Positions 36,631 through 46,416 are shown, numbered from the stretch's first letter. The stretch: 48,879 bases of DNA from Mycobacterium sp. (GCA_018401645.1 JAGYKK010000021.1:1-48879), one strand, 5' to 3'. Translations and numbers: made by a program. Notes: a model not told the origin generated them from the letters alone.

Positions 36631-37252
36631 TCCGATGGAAAACACAGGCCGACCACGATCCGCGATCGACGGGGGGATCAGCGATGACGACACAACGCCA
36701 TGCGGTCCTAGGCGAGTTGTCGATTCCGGCCTACGAGGCCGGGGGATCGCAGGGCAAGCAAGAACCCGAGGAAGACACGGGAGAGATGCCGCCGCACGAG
36801 TCTGTTGAATCGGACGGATCGCCGAGGACTCAACTCCCCCCGGCGAGTGCTGGTGGGCGGGGTAGCATCGCGAGTTAACGGCGACGCTGGCGCGACAGCC
36901 AGAGAGGCGGGGCAAAACGAACTTTCAGACCGGTGACTCAACAAGGTTGAGTTCGACGACGAGTCTTTGACGCTGTACGCGATCCAGGATGACCTACGCG
37001 ATCACTTCACCTTCAGCGAGGTGGCATCGGGCGCTTCATCACGACGTCGCCGCCCGATGCCTAGACCGCGACGACGAAGCGGAGCAGCACACGGGAGGAC
37101 CGTGGGGTTCGGGACGACCGGGAACCTGTCCCGGTCGGCGGGGTGGAACTGAGAGGTCGCCCGACAGGTGAGGCCCCGCCTGCACGACCCCGGCAAGAAA
37201 CGCGGAGGCCGGAACGAGACAGCCACCCCATCCAGGTGAAGAAGAACTGACC
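36631..37252 (+). pseudogene. Ghost copy 2 of the SAM methyltransferase
   Basis: Also collinear with the intact gene but far more thinned: roughly 620 bp stand for about 1,030 bp. Matching islands in order are ACACAGGCCGACCACGATCC, GATCAGCGATGACGAC, ATGCGGTCCTA, CTACGAGGCCGG, AACTTTCAGACCGGTGACT, GAGTTCGACGACGAGTCT, CACCTTCAGCGAGGTG and GAGGTCGCCC. Most differences are deletions rather than substitutions. Its 3' end runs directly into gdpD at 37252/37253. Confidence 0.82.
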
Positions 37253-38167
37253 AAGGCGGGCAACGGTAATGCCGCTGCGACCGCGGCGGCGTTGGCGGTG
37301 ACGTTCGGAGGGTCGCCCACTGCGGCCGATGCCGCACCACCGGAATTCACTCAAGGCCCGATGATCATCGCGCATCGCCGCACCGGCGACTTCCCGGAGA
37401 ACACCCTGCTGGCCCTGACCAATGCTGTTGAGGCGGGCGTGGACGGAGTGTGGGTCACCGTCCAGGCCAGCGGTGACGGGGTGCCGGTCTTGTATCGCCC
37501 TGCCGACCTTGCCACCCTCACCAACGGCAGCGGGCCGGTCAACTCCCATACTGCACAACAACTTCAGCAACTCAACGCCGGCTGGAACTTCACCGGCGGT
37601 GACGGCGGCCATCCATACCGGCAACAACCCGCCTATGTCCCGACCTTGGCGCAGGCCATTGCGGCGCTCCCCGCTGAAATGCCGGTATTCCTCGACCTCA
37701 AACAGACCCCCGCCCAGCCCCTGGTTTCCGCGGTCGCGCAGGTTCTGCGGGAAACCGGGGCGACGCGGCGCTCGGTCGTGTACTCCACCGATGCCGACAT
37801 CACCGCCGAGGCAATCGCCGAGGGCCTGCAGGTCGCAGAGAGCCGCGACGCCACCCGGTTGCGGCTGCTGAACATGGCGGTGAACAGGCGCTGCGATCCG
37901 GCACCTGATCCCGGAAAGTGGGCGGGATTCGAGATGCATCGCGACATCACCGTCACCGAGAAATTCACCCTGGGAATCGGCGTCTCGCCAATCAACGCCG
38001 AGTTGTGGGACCCCGCATCCGTCGAGTGCTTCACCGCCGGATCGGACATGAAAGTCATCGGCTTCGCGGTCAATACCCTCGATGACTACCAACTCGCCGA
38101 GAAGGCGGGCATGGATGCGGTGCTCGTTGACTCTCCCCTGGCCGCCCAACGGTGGCGAGGGCGGTAG
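37253..38167 (+). CDS. Glycerophosphodiester phosphodiesterase family protein, start lost and active site degenerate
   Basis: About 291 residues from the internal GTG at 37292, GDPD-type TIM barrel: MIIAHRRTGDFPENTLLALT near residues 24-43 keeps the HR...ENT motif. The usual E-x-D metal ligands after the second strand are replaced (GVDGVWVTVQASGDG) and the H-D of the next strand is YRP. The frame extends back through an Ala-rich export-signal-like segment to 37253, where it fuses with the methyltransferase ghost, so no normal start is left. Hydrolysis of glycerophosphodiesters is the family role; with these residues missing it may be inactive. Confidence 0.72.
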   Translation, partial: KAGNGNAAATAAALAVTFGGSPTAADAAPPEFTQGPMIIAHRRTGDFPENTLLALTNAVEAGVDGVWVTVQASGDGVPVLYRPADLATLTNGSGPVNSHTAQQLQQLNAGWNFTGGDGGHPYRQQPAYVPTLAQAIAALPAEMPVFLDLKQTPAQPLVSAVAQVLRETGATRRSVVYSTDADITAEAIAEGLQVAESRDATRLRLLNMAVNRRCDPAPDPGKWAGFEMHRDITVTEKFTLGIGVSPINAELWDPASVECFTAGSDMKVIGFAVNTLDDYQLAEKAGMDAVLVDSPLAAQRWRGR

Positions 38168-38286
38168 GGCAGCGATTAGATCCGCCGGCTCCGCGCGCGG
38201 GTGACCCAGGTCCGGCGGTGTCAGCCCGCCCACCGCAGGCTGCGGGGTGCGAGGATCAACGACAGCCCGTACTGAAGGAGACCACC

Positions 38287-40571
38287 GTGGGATCACCCCC
38301 CGCCGCGCCGCATCACCTGAGCGAGGAAGTCCGCGGCGACGTCACTTTCGTCCGCACCGACCCGAACCTGCCGCCGGTCGCCATCATCGACCGCTCCCCC
38401 ATCAACAGAAGGCACAGGCTGCTATTCGGGGCCATCGCCGTCCTCGGCGCCGTGGCGTGGGCGATGATCGCCTTCCTGCGCGGTGAGACCGTCAACGCCG
38501 TGTGGTTCGTCCTGGCCGCGATCTGCACGTACGTCATCGGGTTCCGGTTCTACGCGCGGCTCATCGAGATGAAGATCGTCCGCCCGCGCGACGACCACGC
38601 CACTCCGGCCGAGATCTACGAGAACGGCACCGACTACATGCCCACCGACCGGCGGGTACTGTTCGGCCACCACTTCGCCGCGATCGCCGGGGCCGGCCCA
38701 TTGGTGGGCCCCGTGCTGGCCATCCAGATGGGCTATCTGCCGGGCACCATCTGGATCATCCTGGGCGCGGTACTGGCTGGCTGCGTGCAGGACTATCTGG
38801 TGCTGGCCATCTCGACCCGCCGGCGGGGGAGCTCGCTGGGTCAGATGGCGCGCGACGAACTCGGCCCGGTCGGCGGCACCGCGGCGATCGTCGGGGTGCT
38901 GGTCATCATGATGATTCTCTTGGCGGTGCTGGGCCTGGTCGTGGTCAACGCGCTCGCCGAGAGTCCCTGGGGCGTGTTCTCCATCGCGATGACGATCCCA
39001 ATCGCCATCTTCATGGGCGTGTACCTGCGCTACCTGCGGCCTGGTCGGGTTTCGGAGGTGTCACTGATCGGCGTGGCACTTTTGCTGCTGGCCGTGGTGG
39101 CCGGCGGCTGGGTCGGCCACACGGACTGGGGCGTGCAGTGGTTCACGCTGTCCAAGGTCACCCTGTCGTGGTGCCTGATCATCTACGGCCTGGCGGCGTC
39201 GGTGCTGCCGGTGTGGCTGCTGCTGGCCCCGCGCGACTACCTGTCGACGTTCATGAAGATCGGCACCATCGCACTGCTGGCGGTAGGCATTCTGCTGGTC
39301 TCGCCAACCGGGCGGTACCTCATTACCCGCCGGAACCGGCGCCGGTCCGGTGTTCGCGGGGTCGCTATTCCTGTTCCTGTTCATCACCACGCTATGGTGC
39401 GCTGCCGGGCTTTCTCACTCGCTGATCGCCTGGGGACCACGCCGAAGCCGTTGGAGGCGAGCCAGATGCGGCTGATCGGCTACGGCGGAATACACCGAGT
39501 CGTTCGTGGCCATCATGGCGCTGATCACCGCGTCAACTTCAACCCGCACTTGTACTTTGTGATGAACGCCCCCGCCGCGGCCACCGGGGGCACCTGGCCG
39601 AGACCGCAGCGGCCTACGTCAACGCGCTGGGGCTGTCCGGGCAACCGATCACTCCCGCGGAGATCAACGACGCCGCCAGCCGCGTCGGGGAGCAGTCGAT
39701 CGTCTCGCGCACCGGCGGCGCCCCCACGCTGGCCTTCGGTATGGCCCAGGTGCTGTCGGTGTTCGGCGGCAGCGGACTCAAGGCGTTCTGGTACCACTTC
39801 GCCATCATGTTCGAGGCGTTGTTCATCCTCACCACCATCGACGCCGGGACCCGGGTCGCCCGGTTCATGCTCTCCGACGGCCTGAGTAACCTCGGCGGGC
39901 CGTTGTAGCCGGGGCTGCACGACCTGAGCTGGAAGGTCGGCGCGTGGGTGTGCAGCATCATCGTCGTCGCCGCCTGGGGCTCCATCCTGCTGATGGGTGT
40001 CACCGACCCGCTGGGCGGCATCAACACCCTCTTCCCCCTGTTCGGCATCGCCAACCAGTTGCTCGCCGCCATCGCCCTGACCGTGGTGACCGTGGTGGTG
40101 ATCAAGATGGGACTGCTGAAATGGGCCTGGATTCCAGGGATTCCGCTGCTGTGGGATCTGGTCGTCACCCTGACCGCCTCGTGGCAGAAAATCTTCTCCG
40201 GCGATCCCAAACTTGGCTACTGGACCCGGCACTTTCAGTTCCGCGACGCGCGGGACGCCGGCAAGACGTCATTCGGTGCGGCCAAAAACCCCGAGCAGCT
40301 GAGCGACGTCATCCGCAACACATTCATCCAGGGCACACTGTCCATCCTCTTCGCCACCGTGGTGCTGATCGTCGTCGCATCGCGACTGTCGCAACGCCGC
40401 TTACTGCCACGGCGCGGGCGCGGGCGGCCGCTCGCCGTGGAGCCACCGGTGCCGTCACGAATATTCGGCCCTTCTCGGCTACTCGCGACCCCGGTCGAGA
40501 AGGAGGTGCAGAAGCAATGGGACATGCTGGGAGAATCGTCCGTCAGATCCGTTGGTACGTCGGCTCATTGA
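38287..40571 (+). pseudogene. cstA: Carbon starvation protein CstA (peptide/pyruvate transporter), disrupted
   Basis: GTG 38287, preceded by AAGGAG, opens a clean CstA N-terminal half (VRPRDDHATPAEIYENGTDY, FGHHFAAIAGAGPLVGPVLA, ISTRRRGSSLGQMARDELG) up to about 39305. Between 39305 and 39700 the family sequence (SLFLFLFIT, QMRLIGYGG, ESFVAIMALI, YFVMNAPAAATGG) is spread over all three frames, needing six or more indels. An in-frame TAG follows at 39906 after LSNLGGPL. The C-terminal part (ITDPLGGINTLFPLFGIANQ type) is continuous to 40571. CstA imports peptides or pyruvate during starvation. Confidence 0.85.
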
Positions 40572-40708
40572 TGGGCGACAACCACTATCAGCGCTACCTG
40601 ACACATCGTCGTCGCGATCACCCCGGCGAGCCGGTTCTCAGCGAGGCGCAGTACTGGCGCATGCGCCACCGGCAGACCGAGACGAACCCGGGTGCGCGCT
40701 GCTGCTGA
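40517..40708 (+). CDS. YbdD/YjiX family small protein
   Basis: 63 residues with the family signature VRQIRWYVGSLMGDNHYQRY and HRRRDHPGEPVLSEAQYWR. ATG 40517 is preceded by AGGAGG. The family always accompanies cstA, and in E. coli the YjiX/YbdD proteins are required with CstA-type transporters (BtsT with YjiX) for pyruvate uptake. It overlaps the end of the cstA frame by 55 bp and is intact although cstA is not. Confidence 0.85.
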   Translation: MGHAGRIVRQIRWYVGSLMGDNHYQRYLTHRRRDHPGEPVLSEAQYWRMRHRQTETNPGARCC

Positions 40709-40793
40709 CCTGACTGCTCAGGAACTCATTGGCCGCGATGTCGTAGACGTAGGCGTCGCCCTGGTACCGGTCATCCCAGCTCGGTGGTTTCAT
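40709..40793 (-). pseudogene. 5' stub of a SAM-dependent methyltransferase overlapping marR
   Basis: From ATG 40793 a frame reads MKPPSWDDRYQGDAYVYDIA and ANEFLSSQ. This is the usual N-terminus of TehB-like class I methyltransferases (WDxRY...YGxxPNEFL). The ATG lies 23 bp inside the 3' end of the MarR gene, a normal coupling overlap. After about 27 residues the sequence becomes the tail of ybdD on the other strand, so the gene is truncated. Confidence 0.5.
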
Positions 40794-41268
40794 CGTTCAT
40801 TCCTTTGTCGGATTCGGCGAGCACTCTGCTCAGCACCCGGTTGATCACCGTGGTCATGACGGTCAGCTCCTCGGAGCTGAGGCCGTCGAAGACCAGGCGC
40901 CGGACGGCCCTCGCGTGTCCAGGAGCGGCGCGCTCAATCGCTGATCGGCCCGCCGAGGTCAGCACCACCCACGCACCGCGGCCGTCGTTGTGGCACTCCG
41001 CTCGTTGCACCAGACCGCGGCGCTCCATCCGGGTGACGTGGTGGGAGAGCCGGCTTCGCTCCCAGTTCACATCCCGGGCCAGATCCGTGACGCGGACTCT
41101 TCCCTCGGCGGTGTCGGTGAGCTTGACCAGCACCTGGTAGTCCGACAGGGACAGGCCCGCATCTTGCAACTCCCGACTTAGAACCCCAAGCAGTGTCGCG
41201 TTCAGGCGCAGCCAACGTCGCCACAGCAGCTGTTCTCCCGCAGAAAGCCACCGCGAACCATTGGCCAC
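40771..41268 (-). CDS. MarR family transcriptional regulator
   Basis: About 165 residues. The winged-helix core has LSLSDYQVLVKLTD, RVRVTDLARDVNWERSRLSH (recognition helix), HVTRMERRGLVQRAECHNDG and RGAWVVLTSAGR (wing). GTG 41268 is preferred; the longer frame to ATG 41307 would start inside the palindrome at 41286. Divergent from yceI, and likely to regulate itself and that gene through the palindrome. The inducer is unknown. Confidence 0.87.
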   Translation of the reverse strand: MANGSRWLSAGEQLLWRRWLRLNATLLGVLSRELQDAGLSLSDYQVLVKLTDTAEGRVRVTDLARDVNWERSRLSHHVTRMERRGLVQRAECHNDGRGAWVVLTSAGRSAIERAAPGHARAVRRLVFDGLSSEELTVMTTVINRVLSRVLAESDKGMNDETTELG

Positions 41269-41285
41269 GCGCCCAACGTAACCGA

Positions 41286-41304
41286 TTAGTTGACATGTCA
41301 CTAA
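41286..41304. promoter_or_regulatory. Palindromic MarR-type operator between marR and yceI
   Basis: TTAGTTGACATGTCACTAA: arms TTAGT/ACTAA flank GACATGTC, one base short of a perfect 20-bp palindrome. It sits in the 98-bp divergent gap, 18 bp before the MarR start and about 60 bp before yceI. Size and symmetry fit a MarR dimer site. Confidence 0.65.
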
Positions 41305-41366
41305 CATGCGACGAATATCGGTGACACATCATCAAATAGGTGACCGACTCTCGACAGGAGCAACGG

Positions 41367-41885
41367 GTGCAGACACTGCTCAACGATCCCGCACTGGCCG
41401 GAACCTGGACCCTAGAACCTGAGCGGTCCTCCGTTCGGTTCGTTAGCAAGATTCTGTGGGGTCTGATACCGGTCAACGGCCGGTTCGGCGACGTCAGTGG
41501 TGAGGCTCGGATCACCCCGGACGGCCAGTTGTCGGGTCGGCTACGGATCCGCGCGGACTCGGTACGCACCGGAATCGGGATGCGGGATCGGCATCTGCGC
41601 GCCGCGGACTTCTTCGACGCCGCCAACCACCCCGACATCGTCGTCACAATCAGCGGGGTGGCGCCCGATAGCGGACTCACCGCGACACTGAGCATCCGCG
41701 GCACCACGCTGCCGTTGGAACTACAGACCTCGGTGGAGCGTCTCAGTCAGGGTGCGGGCGTGGAGAGCATCGGGGTCAACGCCCGTGCGGAGATCGACCG
41801 CACCCGCTATGGCGTCGGCACCACCATGCTCGGCATGATGCCCCCGGGCACGGTTCTGTCGGCTGACGCTGTCTTCGTCCGTTGA
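41367..41885 (+). CDS. YceI family protein
   Basis: 172 residues of the lipocalin-like YceI fold: GTWTLEPERSSVRFVSKILWG near the start, FGDVSGEARITPDGQLSG, the ANHPDIVVTISG segment, and a C-terminal NARAEIDRTRYGVG. These proteins bind polyisoprenoids or amphiphilic lipids. No signal peptide is seen. GTG 41367 follows AGGAG; the upstream in-frame GTG 41340 lacks such a site. Likely under the neighbouring MarR. Confidence 0.87.
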   Translation: MQTLLNDPALAGTWTLEPERSSVRFVSKILWGLIPVNGRFGDVSGEARITPDGQLSGRLRIRADSVRTGIGMRDRHLRAADFFDAANHPDIVVTISGVAPDSGLTATLSIRGTTLPLELQTSVERLSQGAGVESIGVNARAEIDRTRYGVGTTMLGMMPPGTVLSADAVFVR

Positions 41886-41901
41886 CAACCAACTGCCACG
41901 G

Positions 41902-42544
41902 TCAGTTCACACTGGCGTCGAACGAATTGACGCTCAGGCCGACGCCACCACTCCAGGGTTCGAACCCGGCCTGGATGCTGGTGAGATACCACGCGTCGGT
42001 GACCGGTTCGGCGAAATCTTTGGTGCGGATCATGGTGTCGGCGACGAAATCCAGCACATCGAAACTCAACGAGGTGATCGGCGTCAGCGCGACGTAGGAG
42101 ACCACGTTGTTCGCGCCGTTGTTTCCCTGATAGACGTTCCAGTCAACCCCGTCGACGGTGATGGTGGCGATGGGCACCGCGACGATCGCCAAGATCAGCT
42201 GAACGTCTACCAGGGAGACAACGGCGGCGAAGAAACGCAGGACGCTGCCCGGTTGCCAGCACCGGTCGCTGAGGCACTTGGCGAGACCACCCGCGCAGCC
42301 TGAGCCGCAACCGCGCGCGCCGTAGGGCCCGACCCCGGACGGGTGATCACCGACGCCGGGGCCGGCGATGCCGGCACCGTGACGGACTGACCGAGGCAGA
42401 CGGCGAGCGGGTCTCGCCTGAGGCCGACGCGCGGGGAACCATCCGAGTCGGCGGTGTCCGTGGATGCCACGGCCGGCGCTACGGCGATCGCCGCGCCAAC
42501 ACCGAGGGCCACCGCCAGCCACCCAGGATCTCTCGCACTGTCAT
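41902..42544 (-). pseudogene. GH12 cellulase remnant, N-terminal half deleted and frameshifted
   Basis: From ATG 42544 a short start and, after a frame change, a signal peptide (VALGVGAAIAVAPAVA) and a Pro/Ala/Ser linker are read. Near 42220 another frame gives LVDVQLILAIVAVPIATITV, WNVYQGNNGANNVVSYVALT and WYLTSIQAGFEPWSGGVGLS to VNSFDASVN, which is the C-terminal half of glycoside hydrolase family 12. The first half of the catalytic domain, with the nucleophile Glu, is missing. A secreted endoglucanase or xyloglucanase originally; now non-functional. Confidence 0.72.
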
Positions 42545-42571
42545 TGGTTCGGGTGGCTTACGCTGCCGACA

Positions 42572-43624
42572 TCACGCGGGTTTTTGGCCCACGCAGTGCC
42601 AGTTGAGGGTCAACAGTTCCTCCTCCTCGGCGCGGATGTACGAATGGCTGTTCGCGTTCATCCGGCCCATCAGCGCATTGGTTTTACCGGGGATCAGGTG
42701 CAGGCGGGCGAGGAACTTGAACACCGTTTCATACCTGTCGAAGAGGGCGACCTCTTTTTTGATCAGTTCCACCGCCGGCCGCCCGACCGAGGACAGCAGC
42801 TCGAAGCCGGTGTCGCGGTAGGCGTCCTCCCAGTACTTGTAGTACCAGAACCCACCGAACACGGTCAGCTCCCGGGTGTGCTGGATCAACGTCCGCTGAT
42901 GATCGTCGTCGCGGTCGTAGGCATCCAGGGCGGCGACGTCGTTGATGACGAAGCGCCCACCCGGCCGCAGGATGCGGAACACCTCGCTGAAGGTGAAAGC
43001 GTGATCGCTGACGTAGGTCATCGGCTGGATCGCGTACACGGCGTCAAAAGACTCGTCGTCGAACTCCAAAGCCTTGTTGAAGTCACCGGTCTGAAAGTTC
43101 GCCCGCGGTAGGTTGGGGTTGCCCCAGGCCTTCTCGATCTGCGAGCTGTCCAGGTTGACGCCATACGGCGTCGCGCCGGTCAACTCGGCGATGTGCTCGG
43201 CGATGGCACCACACCCGCAGCCCAACTCCAGCACCTTCTCGCCGGGGGTGAGGTTGAGGTCGTCGGCGACGATGCGTTCGAAGAGAATCTGATTCTGCAG
43301 AACGGACTCGCCGGCGTCGATCTGCGGCGGCATGTACATCTTCTCCACCGAGCCGAGGGTGCACAGCAGGTGGATCACCTTGTACAACTCGGTGAGTTCG
43401 TTGCTGCTGCCCTGCGGATACCCCCGCAGCGCAACCCCGGCCTCGTAGTCGGCCCTAGTGTTCTCCGGGGAATCGACGAACAACTCGCCATAGGACCGCA
43501 TATAGGCGTTGTAGTCGTCATCGCTGATCCGCAGCAGCCCCCGCAGGGCACCGAGACGGTCGCGGATCGTGGTCGGCCTGTGCTTCACAGCGTCTCCAGC
43601 GGTGTAGGCCCGAGGCACGCTCAC
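42572..43624 (-). CDS. Class I SAM-dependent methyltransferase (sterol/fatty acid methyltransferase-like)
   Basis: 350 residues. SAM motif I is VLELGCGCGAIAEHIAELTG near residues 130-150, followed by PYGVNLDSSQIEKA, FQTGDFNKALEFDDESFDAV and ILRPGGRFVINDVA (motifs II-III), with a C-terminal extension as in sterol C-24/cyclopropane-type enzymes. The substrate is probably a lipid but cannot be named. The GTG at 43624 gives MSVPRAYTAGDA. Two ghost copies lie at 34.8-35.5 and 36.6-37.3 kb. It is divergent from the LuxR-type gene. Confidence 0.82.
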   Translation of the reverse strand: MSVPRAYTAGDAVKHRPTTIRDRLGALRGLLRISDDDYNAYMRSYGELFVDSPENTRADYEAGVALRGYPQGSSNELTELYKVIHLLCTLGSVEKMYMPPQIDAGESVLQNQILFERIVADDLNLTPGEKVLELGCGCGAIAEHIAELTGATPYGVNLDSSQIEKAWGNPNLPRANFQTGDFNKALEFDDESFDAVYAIQPMTYVSDHAFTFSEVFRILRPGGRFVINDVAALDAYDRDDDHQRTLIQHTRELTVFGGFWYYKYWEDAYRDTGFELLSSVGRPAVELIKKEVALFDRYETVFKFLARLHLIPGKTNALMGRMNANSHSYIRAEEEELLTLNWHCVGQKPA

Positions 43625-43680
43625 CTGATTGCGAACCGGACACCTCAGGGCCCTAAACCTACCGCACCAACCCGCCTCGG

Positions 43681-43701
43681 GGATCAGTGAAATTACTGCA
43701 T
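43681..43701. promoter_or_regulatory. Shared element upstream of the LuxR-type regulator (copy A)
   Basis: A 21-bp stretch with core TGAAATTACTGCAT, 28-48 bp before the LuxR gene's ATG. The same element, with one difference (A for G at the sixth base), lies at 48420-48440 in front of the secreted protein gene. Paired occurrence flanking the two genes suggests a common regulator site or promoter. Confidence 0.5.
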
Positions 43702-43728
43702 CCCTTCCCCTTCAAGCATACTGAGGGC

Positions 43729-46416
43729 ATGCCCAAGGCCGACGACCTGCTGGGCCGCGAGCTTGAATCCCTACGGCTGAGCCGGATGCTGACCGAGAAC
43801 ACCGAGTGCGCGGTGGTGGTGTCCGGGGAGCCCGGCGTCGGCAAGACGACGTTGATCGAGCAGATGTGCGCCCGGGCCGCGGATAGTGGCTGGCGGGTGG
43901 TGCGGACCCAAGGAGTGGCAGCCGAGGAGCCCTTCGCGTTGGGCGGTCTGCATCAGGTGGTTTTCGCCTTGAAGGAGTTCCAGGCCGGATGTGACGATGC
44001 CGACCGCGCGATGCTGGCGCCGGTCCTGGGAGGCGATCCAGACTCCGTGGTGGCGGTGTTGCCGCTGGCGTCGGGATTGCTAAATCTGTTGGCGGCGGCG
44101 GGGCACACCCGGCCGGTGCTGCGAGTGATTGATGACGTGCACTGGCTGGACAGGGTCAGTGCGCAGGTACTGGGAGCGGTGGGGCGGGCTGACCCACCCC
44201 CGGGTCGGTTCGTGGCCGGCCACGGACTCATACGCATCGGCGTTCTCCAGTGCGGGGTGGAGCGCATTGGCGTTGGCGCCGCTGGACCAGGATTCGGTGC
44301 GCATGCTGGAGCGGACCGGGCTGCCCTTGCCGGCGGCCACCGGGACGGGATCCTCGCGGCAGCGCAAATCCATTGGCGTTGGCCGAACTTCCGCGTGGCG
44401 CATCGGCTCGGACACAGCCGGCGAGGATGCCGCTGACGCAGCGTCTGGTCGCGGTGTTCGGCGAGCGGTTGGGACAGCTCGACGCGGGTGTGCGGGCCGA
44501 GTTGTTGCGGGCAGCGCTGGACGGCATCGCCGGCAGCGTCCGTCGCCGACCCGGGCGCGATATGCCATGCGACGTTCTGCCTGCGGTGCGGGCGGGTCTT
44601 TGATGGTGAAGTTGTGAGATCGTCTTTCGCCATCCGCTGGTTCGTCGCGGTGGTCATCCGCAGGCTGATCCGCAGGAGCGCCGCAGGCCGCGACCTCGCC
44701 GGATCTACGGCGATGTGCTGGTGCGCCGGGCCGCCCACCTGGCCGAGGCGAGGCACCGGACCCGATCGAGAGGTGGCGGGTGCTCGCCGCAGCGGCAGGC
44801 TGTCCATCCGCCGCGGCGGACTCTCCGTGGGTGTGGAGTGGCTGCGCCGGGCCGCCGAACTCAGCGACCCGGACCGTCGGGCGGCGCTGGTCGCCGATGC
44901 GGTGTTCGTCGCCGCCGGGCCGTCAACCCGGCAGGGTGGGAGGATCTGCTGGAAACCACCGCGACCGGGCAGGGCGATTCGGCGCTGGCGGTCTGGCGCA
45001 GTGCTACCAGGGGTTTCACGCCGACGGCGAGGTGATCTCCACCCGGCGGACCTCACGCGCTGGAGGGGCCGGCACTCCGATGACAAGACCCTGAACCGGC
45101 TGGTCTACCTGCTGGTTTCGATCACCAACTATTCCGACAGCGCCGGGCATCGGGAGCAGACCAACGCTGCCCTGCGAACCTGCAGGCTCGGCTGGACCCG
45201 GCGGTCCTGATGTATCGCACCGGTGATGAGGACATCGCCGGCACCGCCAACGCCGTGCGCGCTGATGCTCAGCGATGTGGGTGAGTCACTCCCGCAGGTC
45301 CCGGCCCAGCGGATGGTGCTGCTGTCGTTCCCGGCGTACTGCGCCGGGGTCATGGCCGAGTTCCGGGCTCCACTCCAGGCGGCCTTCACCCATCTGTGCG
45401 AGCAGGGCGCGTCCGTCGACGCCATCGAGTGCGGCCGGGTGGTGCTGCTGGATCTGATCGCGGCGGGGCACTGGTCCCACGCCGAGCAGGTCGGGGCGAG
45501 TACGCCTGCGGATGGCCCAGCAGGTCAGGTGCGGCAGTTGCGCCGCCACCAGGTGCTCGCCGACCTGGGGATGCTGGCCGCCGGACGCGGCGATGCGCAG
45601 ACCGCCCACCGGTATGCCGCCGAGGTCAGGGCCTGGTCCGAGCCGCGGGGCCTGCACCGGCTGCTCGATGCCGCCGAGCGGATCGCGGTGCGCACCGCCC
45701 TGGCCGAGGCCGACTACGACACCGCCTATCGGGCGGCAATCAAGGTCAGCCCGCCGGGACAGTGGCCGCGCCACTCCCTGCACGAGGTGGCCGAGTACAT
45801 GCTCGACTCGGTTGAGGCCGCGCTGCGTTCGGAGCGGATCGAGGAGGCCCGCGCGCTCGCCGACGAGGCGACGCGGCTGAATCTGGCCGGGGTGTCGAAG
45901 CGGGCGGCAGCGCTGACCCTGGCGATCGCGGCGATGACATCGCCGGACACCAACGCCGACGAGCTCTACCGATCCGCGCTGACCCACCCCGGTATCGCGG
46001 AATATCCCTTCGATCACGCCAGAATCCAGCTGGCCCACGGGATGTGGCTGCGGCGGGTGCGGCGTCACACCGAGGCGCGGGCGGCGCTGGAACGAGCGGC
46101 TGAGGCCTTCGATCACCTGGGCGCGCACCCCTGGGCCGAGCGGGCCCGCGCCGAATTGCGGGCGGCCGGAGCCTCGGTGAAACGCTCCCTGGGTCAACCC
46201 GATCCGCTCAGCGCCCAGCAGCGTCGGATCGCCGAACTCGCCGCCGCGGGATCGACCACCAAACAGATCGCCGCCGAACTCAGCCTCTCACCACGCACCG
46301 TCGATTCCCACCTGTACCGGTTGTTCCGCACGCTGGGTATCACCCGCCGCGCCGGGCTGGGTGAGGCGCTTCGCCGTTATGACTCCAGCCACGGTTCAGC
46401 GGCGGGGGCCCCGTAA
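43729..46416 (+). pseudogene. AAA-ATPase LuxR-family regulator (LAL type), multiply frameshifted
   Basis: ATG 43729 begins MPKADDLLGRELESLRL with Walker A GEPGVGKTTL near residue 35 and Walker B VLRVIDDVHWLD near residue 128. The frame breaks near 44200. Family-like pieces (SVRMLERTGLPLPAATG, VFGERLGQLDAGVRAELL, LSVGVEWLRRAAELSDPDRR) then lie in different frames until about 45265, after which the TPR-like region is mostly continuous. The end has a LuxR HTH: QQRRIAELAAAGSTTKQIAA and SLSPRTVDSHLYRLFRTLGI. Restored, it would be about 895 residues. Such proteins are ATP-dependent activators; the convergent secreted protein is a natural target. Confidence 0.8.
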
